Assembly (NCBI GenBank): GCA_964470915.1 | Contig: CAYYEM010000030.1 | Coordinates: 1 to 21,253, forward strand | Reading direction: 5' to 3' | DNA length: 21,253 nucleotides | Origin: CAYPXN01 sp964470915 | GTDB lineage: Bacteria > UBA10199 > JADFYH01 | Shown here: positions 14,401 through 20,045 of the stretch, piece by piece | Layout: every line of letters begins with the position of its first letter | How positions within the stretch are numbered: position 1 is the first letter of the stretch | Notes under the pieces: model-generated | The model's database searches: none | The model's input: the letters and a program-made list of their open reading frames with translations, nothing else | What the model was told of the DNA's origin: nothing | Position numbers and translations under genes: made by a program

Positions 14401-16430
14401 ACAACCAATTATTCTGGGCACATGCCAATCTTGCCAAACTTTACTCAGATCAAGATCGAAAGGAAAAAGCCATGAAAGAATATGAAGAAAGCAAATCTCT
14501 CTCTTCTCCTGAAGATAGTGATCAGCAAAAAGAACTCAATTTGATTCGAAAAATGTTAGGCGAAGAAAATTCAGCACCTCCACAAAAAACTCATTTGGAA
14601 AATAAAACAACAAATTTGGAAACTCCATCTGAGGAAGGAAACGAACTTCAAAAAGCTTATGAATATATTTTTCAACTCAATCAATTTTTAAATACAGAAC
14701 ACAATCTTGATTTCCTTCTTAAAACTATCCTTAATTATGCGCTTGAACTTTCAGGAGCAGAAAGAGCTCTGATATTACTACTGAATGCAAACGAGGAGCT
14801 TGAAATCAAATCTTCGATTAACATGGAAATCTCTGCCAATCTTTCTGAGATATCCTCCAATATCGCTCAAAAAGTTTTAAAAAGTGGTGAATATCTTGAA
14901 ACAGATGATGCAACGGATGATGCTCGTTTTAATGAGTATGAATCGGTACTCATTCTCAAATTAAGATCTATTCTATGCTTACCTATTCATTCACGAAATA
15001 GAACAGTAGGGGTGCTTTACTTAGATAATCGTTATCGTCCGGGAGCTTTTAAAAAATCAAATTTAAAAGTACTACAGGCTTTTTGTGACCAGGCTGGAAT
15101 CGCAATAGAAAATACAAAATTGATTAATCAATATGATCAAGTTCAAAAACAACTTCGTGAGAAATTAGCAAAAGCTGAAGATGAAGCATCAACCTATCAA
15201 GCAATTCTCAAAGAAGAATCGATTAATATCCCTACGAAATATTCCTATGAAAAAATCATCGCAAAGAGCAAAGCGATGTACAACATTTTCAAAATGCTCG
15301 ACAAAATAACCGAAACACAACTCTCTGTTTTCATTCACGGCGAAACCGGAACCGGAAAAGAACTCATCGCCAAAGCTCTCCACTACAATAACAAAATCCG
15401 AAACGAAAAACGTTTTGTTGCCCTGAACTGTGGCGCCATTCCGGCCAACATCATGGAAAGTGAAATGTTTGGTCATAAAGCAGGCTCCTTTACAGGCGCC
15501 ATGAAAGACAAAAAAGGCCTTTTTGCCGAGGCGAATGGCGGCACCCTGTTCCTGGACGAAATTGCTGAGCTCGACCTCAATTTACAGGTAAAACTGCTTC
15601 GTGTACTGGAAGAAGGAGAATATACGCCGGTCGGAGAAACCAAATCTTTCCATTGTGATGTGAGAATCGTGGCTGCCAGCCACAAGAACCTCGAACTCCT
15701 GGTGAAGGAGGGGAAGTTCCGCGAAGACTTGTTTTACAGAATTTGCCAGATCAAAATTGATCTACCTCCCCTGCGAGATAGAAAAGAAGACATCCCGCTG
15801 CTCGCTGAAAAATTCATCGAGATTTACCGTCAGGAACATGGCATCGAGAAAAAACTCAAGATTGCGCCCTCCTTCATTAAAAAAATGCTCGAGTATGACT
15901 GGCCCGGCAATGTCCGCGAACTGGAAAACGTGATTTCCGTCACCACGGCACTGGCCGAAAATAATGAACTGACTTACGATTCACTGCCCGGCACTTACGG
16001 CATCCGTCGCGCCCTTGAAAACAAAAGTGACAGTTTGCCTGGTCAAGCCAAGGCTTCAGAAAACCTGACGCGCAAAGTTTCCATCGACGGCAGCAACCAT
16101 TATGATCCGAAAATTTCCTGGAAAGAATATGAAAAACTGATCGTGGCCAAGGCTTATCAAGGCCAGGGATCCAATCCCGCCAAAGCCGCCGAGGTACTGG
16201 ATGTTTCAGTGGCCACTTTTTACAAACGCATCAAAGATTATGATCTGAATAATTCACACAACCCGGTCTACCAACACCCTTTTCAATACAACCCTGCCTT
16301 CACCCTGCAGGATTATGTCAAAAAAGTTTTCCACGCCGCACAGGAATACTCCGATCAGCATCCTTACACCGCCATCAAATGGCTGGGCGTATCGCAGGGG
16401 TATTATTACAAGATTTTGAAGGAGAAATGA
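11487..16430 (+). CDS. Ser/Thr kinase - ATPase - TPR - GAF - sigma-54 activator fusion regulator
   Basis: This 1647-residue cytoplasmic regulator has, in order: a Ser/Thr kinase (G-loop GSGLSGEV 14-21, Lys34, HFDLKPQN with Asp129, DFG 151-153, then GTPAYIAPE), non-RD because Phe replaces the Arg before the catalytic Asp; a P-loop ATPase with Walker A GVAGLGKT (319-326) and Walker B-like LVLIADN; TPR-like helices (about 600-1010); a GAF domain (about 1053-1205) and short coiled coil; and a sigma-54 AAA+ domain with GETGTGKE (1285-1292), GSFTGA (1333-1338), Walker B Asp1357-Glu1358 and a YDWPGNVRELEN box. A Fis-type HTH (about 1563-1585) and a second HTH-like unit (about 1625-1647) end it. It should couple kinase and GAF signals to RpoN promoters. 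The GC content rises sharply at the AAA+ domain. Confidence 0.95.
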   Translation: MNSINNLKINRLLGSGLSGEVFLAENSEGLYALKFLKISPGPLSKNESIRSFKEEFSILKNLSHPHIAQIHNFGYDEKTERYFYSSEYIEGKNLYDASQDMSCETLEKLFVQTLRALEYLHSRAIFHFDLKPQNILVKTPSSADALIKLIDFGLAGYKPKGNIVGTPAYIAPEIILGESPDARADLYSLGIVFYECLTKQNPFRTKSISETFKLQQSLKVPPPSELRKEIPEYLDQVILKLLQKNPQNRYSHAGAVIQEINQLSGKNYAIETSDTLLAYLPGEGIFIDRKKEMEDFTKIFQEFSKSTHTLYKRNIFLTGVAGLGKTRLLKELRFHAQLHDAKVFLYHDQIPSDINAPLVLIADNIEQNTLQKLSIFSDSFTHSLIMILAGQEHLKPPADYLVWKLSPFGIQEVKDYLVALTGLKKPPDFLMEEITKRSQGNPLFISELIKKLIQKNLLLDKSGRWSANAYEDFEINFSQIEIPKTIHDFLKKEYEAFSPQEQEILKIFTIWKNSLGLIELEKLSQTPNISEIIHHLLENGILNKNEKNQSYDFNNPQLREVVLELMPETEKQKIHQQLAIAIKTDPANHKNYLYHFSRSAFTHETLEALLNLGKLLMQEGNTQEAKQNFELAYHRKNISDLERMEIGLLWGDALLKNSETESAGKLFENIREELKKIKLSPENMPAKVEVLEKLGAVYLKKQEPGIAREIFSSALTLLEEHNYSKVKPLIIQNYMARAKLAEGHQDEALEIFLKTQEIWKNDLNEIEKKQVLNNDLATVYQLKQNQLKAFEQFEKDLDFYESIPHHYLVARTHYHLAEVSTALKKTESTVKHYKSCIEISKNQHFYDLLLRAYNGLGNLLNIHKDYHNSILYYERALAISIKIQDLNSQAAISTNLGILYNENSKTDLAFPQVYQAIFLLEKIRNKTAFQIYFLIRAKIEMGDILRKLKKFEEARDYIKEALSLIEEHPHQDNQLFWAHANLAKLYSDQDRKEKAMKEYEESKSLSSPEDSDQQKELNLIRKMLGEENSAPPQKTHLENKTTNLETPSEEGNELQKAYEYIFQLNQFLNTEHNLDFLLKTILNYALELSGAERALILLLNANEELEIKSSINMEISANLSEISSNIAQKVLKSGEYLETDDATDDARFNEYESVLILKLRSILCLPIHSRNRTVGVLYLDNRYRPGAFKKSNLKVLQAFCDQAGIAIENTKLINQYDQVQKQLREKLAKAEDEASTYQAILKEESINIPTKYSYEKIIAKSKAMYNIFKMLDKITETQLSVFIHGETGTGKELIAKALHYNNKIRNEKRFVALNCGAIPANIMESEMFGHKAGSFTGAMKDKKGLFAEANGGTLFLDEIAELDLNLQVKLLRVLEEGEYTPVGETKSFHCDVRIVAASHKNLELLVKEGKFREDLFYRICQIKIDLPPLRDRKEDIPLLAEKFIEIYRQEHGIEKKLKIAPSFIKKMLEYDWPGNVRELENVISVTTALAENNELTYDSLPGTYGIRRALENKSDSLPGQAKASENLTRKVSIDGSNHYDPKISWKEYEKLIVAKAYQGQGSNPAKAAEVLDVSVATFYKRIKDYDLNNSHNPVYQHPFQYNPAFTLQDYVKKVFHAAQEYSDQHPYTAIKWLGVSQGYYYKILKEK

Positions 16431-16443
16431 AAAAGAACCCGGT

Positions 16444-17166
16444 TCAACGAATTTCAAAAGAAATTCTTTCCACCCCATTCGTGCAGGGTTCACAAAGAAC
16501 CGCCTGACGTGAAGAAGAATCAAGTGAAATTGCAAGTTCACCCGAAGGATGCAGAACAAAAAATTCATTCGAAAAATCCGGATTCGCCCTGCAACGAATG
16601 CCCGGCATTGATTCATACAGAGGACTTGCAAACATAGCAGAAGGCCGTTGACTTTGCAGATCTACATTTCGGAGAGAAAGTAATAAATGATGGGTCAAGC
16701 TGTCATAAGTACCTGTTAGATAATAACGAAGTCCCAACTGGGGATAAGCTCCGTAATCTTGCGTAATTTCCTCCAGGCGATAATCCCCACTTCGAAGCCT
16801 AACTTCCCGACTTGAAGCAGAAGAAGCAGGATAACTGGCCCAGCGGACCTGCTGTTCAAATCTTGCCTGATGACCATTGATGGCTTGCCAAAGAGGTGTA
16901 CGCACTTGAAGAGTGGTGCAACCTTCTCTTCCATTCTTTCTGCCCTGGATCAAAAGTTCAAAACCATTTCCAAACAACGCATTTGCCTGGAAAAGCACAT
17001 TGGATGAAGCTGAACTTTCCTGGGAAATTGTCACATCCCTGCCCTGTGAGGGCATTCCCCCGTCTTCATGTTCAGGTCTTCTGCGTGAATCTGCGGGAGA
17101 ATCTTCATCCGCACAACCCAAGACTAAAGCCCCCAAACCAACCATGGCAATGATTCCTAGTAACAT
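16444..17166 (-). CDS. Small hypothetical lipoprotein, last gene of the surface operon
   Basis: The 240-residue protein begins with a short hydrophobic signal (MLLGIIAMVGLGALVLGC) with Cys18 as the probable lipidated residue and Ala-Asp after it. A charged, Ser-rich linker follows (19-55), then a beta-rich globular part with VLFQANALFGNGFELLIQG and LGLRYYLTGTYDSLTHHLLLSL segments; four further cysteines (in GCTTL, IRCRA and LCEPC) could form disulfides. I do not recognise the family. It starts 3 bp after the stop of the beta-helix gene, with GAGGGA about 8 nt upstream of the ATG, so it is the last gene of the operon. It runs tail to tail with the kinase gene, 13 bp apart. Confidence 0.8.
   Translation of the reverse strand: MLLGIIAMVGLGALVLGCADEDSPADSRRRPEHEDGGMPSQGRDVTISQESSASSNVLFQANALFGNGFELLIQGRKNGREGCTTLQVRTPLWQAINGHQARFEQQVRWASYPASSASSREVRLRSGDYRLEEITQDYGAYPQLGLRYYLTGTYDSLTHHLLLSLRNVDLQSQRPSAMFASPLYESMPGIRCRANPDFSNEFFVLHPSGELAISLDSSSRQAVLCEPCTNGVERISFEIR
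16449..16466. terminator. AT-rich stem-loop at the convergent gene junction, weak terminator candidate
   Basis: GAATTTC-AAAA-GAAATTC is a perfect 7-bp stem with a 4-nt loop, 19 nt past the kinase stop and inside the last codons of the lipoprotein gene. Only three T residues follow on the plus strand, so terminator activity is doubtful. Confidence 0.3.
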
Positions 17167-17169
17167 ATT

Positions 17170-18885
17170 TTATTCCCTCGGATCGCTTTCTCCCAATTCA
17201 ATCAAACCATTCCGATTGACGTCTTCCATGCCATCAGACCTGCCATCTCCATCAGTGTCCGGGGTTAAGGGGTTGGTATCACCTTCTGAAGCATCATAAC
17301 GTCCGTCTCCACCGGTTTCGATAAAATCGGAAACTCCATCAGCATCCGTATCCACTTTTCGGGGATCCGTTTCTCCTGCGTCCACCCGTCCATTCAAGTT
17401 TTGATCTTCCAGAGAATCAAACAAGCCATCTCCCTCTGTATCCATATTCAAGGAATCTGTTTCTTCTCGAGCAATCAGTAAATCTCCATTCAAATCTTCT
17501 ATCGCATCGGCTAGCAGATCATGGTCTGCATCCCGCCCCAGATTTGCATTCATTGAAAATTCCGAACAATTGATTCCTGAATCACACACAATACTTGAAA
17601 TACGACTGCCAGGAAAAACATCGTTCCTTACCAAATCATAATTAAACATTGCTTCTGTAACCCGAAATGATTCCAAATATTTTGCCCCTTCCCCTTTTCC
17701 TCCTGAATCATCTGCTTCGTCCGAAGCCACCAAATAAAGATCCACCTCGGTTCCGGGAACTCCTCGAATTGCCAAAACATGACGATATCTCCCCTCCACC
17801 ATTTCCATCTCCTCTGGAATTGCCTCAAAAGATTCCAAAGGCAATATTCCATTTTGTGCACCGTTCTCCACCTCAATACCCTTGCCACGATTGTAGGCAA
17901 TGCTGTTTCTAGCAAATTGATTGCGCTGTGCTTGCGCAGTCACCACAATGCCGCGGTCTCCATTGTAGTAAATCCTGTTTTCTTCCATGCCTGAAGAGTT
18001 GGCACTAAAATTACCCCCGATGAGATTTCGACTACCGGTGATAAAAATCCCCGTTCCCCCATTTCCGCAATGGGTGGGAGTTGCACGTGGTAATCTTGGA
18101 CCTGTGAGTTCAGAGCCAGGGCTTTCATGACTGATTTCCCGGACCCAAAGCTCACTTCCTTCGGAAGATCCTGAAAGAAAAGCGGGCTCCGGACAATGAG
18201 TCGACCAATCTCCAATCCGATTTCCCCGAAGAGTATTCGCAGAACCCGACAATAAAATTCCGTTTCCATGATTGCCCGTAATGGTATTCCCCTCGATCAT
18301 ATTCCAATCGGAGACCACATGAATTCCCACCTGATTCCCCTGATTCATCCGAGTTTGGCGCCGTACTCCAAAAAAATTGTTGTGGATCGTATTCTCTGAA
18401 TCCTCAATCAACAAACCCGCCCCACCCGAATTTCCCAGAAAGGTAATTCCTTCAATGCGATTTCCCCAGGAACGAACGATCAAAGTTCCCGCAGCTCCAC
18501 TGAGGGCACTGCCATCCAGAATGGTTTCCACATCGTCTCGTCCCAAAATAGTCACTGCCCCCACACATCCCGAAGGAATCACGAGAGGACTTCGCAAGGG
18601 AATGCGAATTTCGAAACGGGAAGTGGGCGCAAAGCGGATGACATCATCGTCTGAATCGGCACAAGCCCCATCAAGCGCCCAACGCAGGGTACCGGCTCCA
18701 TCATCGCCAAAATTACTGATCAATCGATTCACCATGGCAAATGCAGACGGGGTCATCAAAAAATAGAACAGAAAAATGAATACCGTTCTCGCACCAATGG
18801 GTGCGAGTTTCATGCCAAAAAAAACAATCCAATTTTTGCACCATTTGGTGCGAGTTTTTTTAGGTATAAAAAGCATTTTTTTCAT
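17170..18885 (-). CDS. Secreted parallel beta-helix protein with C-terminal thrombospondin-type-3-like repeats
   Basis: The 571-residue protein has a signal peptide (hydrophobic TVFIFLFYFLM, likely cleavage after SAFA at residue 50). A motif GAGTLRWALDGA (63-74) like the GxGSLRxAI start of secreted beta-helix proteins follows, then about 230 residues of beta-helix rungs (NRIEGITFLGNSGGAG, NMIEGNTITGNHGNGI, NTLRGNRIGD). The last 120 residues are Asp/Gly-rich repeats such as DADHDLLADAIED and DTDGDGRSDGMEDVNRNG that should bind calcium. The ATG at 18885 overlaps the ompA-like stop (ATGA) and has AGAGGTG upstream, yet it gives an unusually long n-region; Met25 (18813) would give a normal signal peptide but lacks a ribosome binding site. 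It probably lies at the cell surface. Confidence 0.88.
   Translation of the reverse strand: MKKMLFIPKKTRTKWCKNWIVFFGMKLAPIGARTVFIFLFYFLMTPSAFAMVNRLISNFGDDGAGTLRWALDGACADSDDDVIRFAPTSRFEIRIPLRSPLVIPSGCVGAVTILGRDDVETILDGSALSGAAGTLIVRSWGNRIEGITFLGNSGGAGLLIEDSENTIHNNFFGVRRQTRMNQGNQVGIHVVSDWNMIEGNTITGNHGNGILLSGSANTLRGNRIGDWSTHCPEPAFLSGSSEGSELWVREISHESPGSELTGPRLPRATPTHCGNGGTGIFITGSRNLIGGNFSANSSGMEENRIYYNGDRGIVVTAQAQRNQFARNSIAYNRGKGIEVENGAQNGILPLESFEAIPEEMEMVEGRYRHVLAIRGVPGTEVDLYLVASDEADDSGGKGEGAKYLESFRVTEAMFNYDLVRNDVFPGSRISSIVCDSGINCSEFSMNANLGRDADHDLLADAIEDLNGDLLIAREETDSLNMDTEGDGLFDSLEDQNLNGRVDAGETDPRKVDTDADGVSDFIETGGDGRYDASEGDTNPLTPDTDGDGRSDGMEDVNRNGLIELGESDPRE
18788..18854. repeat. Duplicated palindrome at the 5' end of the beta-helix gene
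   Basis: CTCGCACC-AATG-GGTGCGAG (18788-18807) is a perfect 8-bp stem-loop. A diverged second copy, GCACC-ATTT-GGTGC followed by GAG and a T-run (18838-18860), lies 47 bp away, and flanking bases also match. Because 47 is not a multiple of three, the two copies are read in different frames within the gene. Confidence 0.6.
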
Positions 18886-20039
18886 GGTGTTTGCACCTCT
18901 TCAAAAGTGACGCTTTGATTCAAGGTATGGACGGGATTTTCAGGATAGGGCAAAGGCAAATCAAAGCCACGCCCTTCCACTGAAACGATTTGTTCTTCAC
19001 GGATTCCCCTAGAACGCAAATATCTTGCAACGGCCTGCGCTCTTCTCAATGAAAGATTTCTGTTAAACTCTGCAGAACCTGAAAGACTTGCATGACCCTG
19101 AACACGAATTCTCGTTTCAGGATGGGCAATCAGATATTCCACCAAAGGATTCAGGGCCATTGCAAGATGCCCTCTTAATCTTCCTCGTGATCTTACTTCC
19201 TGCAGATCGAGTCTTGACATCTCTGCTCCGAAAGAAAGCACCGTATTGCGAATCGGGTTTCCTAGAAGTCGGTCGAGAGGACTTCTGTTTCTTTCTGCCA
19301 ACAAAGAAGCTCTCAACTGCCTTGTGCCTGCTCCCAGTTGTTCTGCCACCGAGCGGGCCTGATCTCTTTGTGTAGTGGTTTGGAGTAACTCGCTTTGTAA
19401 TCTTTCCTGTTCGCTTTGCAGAGTTTCTGCCCTGGCTTGTGTCTCGCGTTGTTGAGTGCGAAGCCTTTGATGTTGCCGAGACAAATCTTCGTAACGACTT
19501 GCATTCACCGTAGGACTTGTTTCAACACTGATTTCCAAGCCAAACAAAACACCCCAAGCCTGAGAGGCTTGATCGGCCAGCAAAGTTCTTCGATAAAAAG
19601 GAGTCGTCACAAAGGAAAGGCAGGGGCGTGTTTCAAAACAGTAACCGATTCCGGCCGGAATCGAGGCAGTGCCTGAAAAATTGAGATGATCCGGCAGGGG
19701 TTCACGGGCCAAGCCAAAATTGATCGAACTAAAATCCAAATCCGCACCCAAGCGCGGAGCCATAAAAAATCTCAGGGAACCCGTTTGAAAAGTCTGACGA
19801 TATCCTATCCGCAAACCGACCTGGTCTTCATGGGAACCCAAAGCATCTGATCCGCTTTGCAATCTTCCGTAAGTGCCATCCAATGTAACATAGCCGGATC
19901 GGAGAAAAGTGTTTTCCCTTTCCATCACCGGAATATCGAGGCCTGCGGCAAGACCCTGGGTGGAATAAGTATAAGCTCCTCTCCCATCACGTCTTTCCAG
20001 ATTCGTGAAGCCCAAACCCCATTGCAGATGAAAATCCAT
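18882..20039 (-). CDS. Beta-barrel protein with coiled coil and OmpA-like C-terminal domain
   Basis: The 385-residue protein appears to have an outer-membrane beta-barrel-like part (about 1-180, alternating strands such as GLRIGYRQTFQTGSLRFFMA), a Gln/Arg/Glu-rich coiled coil (about 185-255) and an OmpA-type domain with GHASLSG (315-321), N326, LSLRRA (329-334) and VEGRGFDLP. In the usual GHTDxxG motif the Asp that contacts diaminopimelate is Ser318 here, and the terminal NxRRV is NQSV, so classical peptidoglycan binding is doubtful. No signal peptide is visible, which is odd for this class. GGGAGG lies 9 nt before the ATG, within the end of the upstream gene. An in-frame TAA at 20048-20046 separates it from that gene in the same reading frame. 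Confidence 0.85.
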   Translation of the reverse strand: MDFHLQWGLGFTNLERRDGRGAYTYSTQGLAAGLDIPVMERENTFLRSGYVTLDGTYGRLQSGSDALGSHEDQVGLRIGYRQTFQTGSLRFFMAPRLGADLDFSSINFGLAREPLPDHLNFSGTASIPAGIGYCFETRPCLSFVTTPFYRRTLLADQASQAWGVLFGLEISVETSPTVNASRYEDLSRQHQRLRTQQRETQARAETLQSEQERLQSELLQTTTQRDQARSVAEQLGAGTRQLRASLLAERNRSPLDRLLGNPIRNTVLSFGAEMSRLDLQEVRSRGRLRGHLAMALNPLVEYLIAHPETRIRVQGHASLSGSAEFNRNLSLRRAQAVARYLRSRGIREEQIVSVEGRGFDLPLPYPENPVHTLNQSVTFEEVQTP

Positions 20040-20045
20040 TTTGAC

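Noticed and set aside
16434..16444. GAACCCGGTTC palindrome after the kinase gene as a terminator
   Set aside because: The loop would be a single base; it cannot form a realistic hairpin of useful length.
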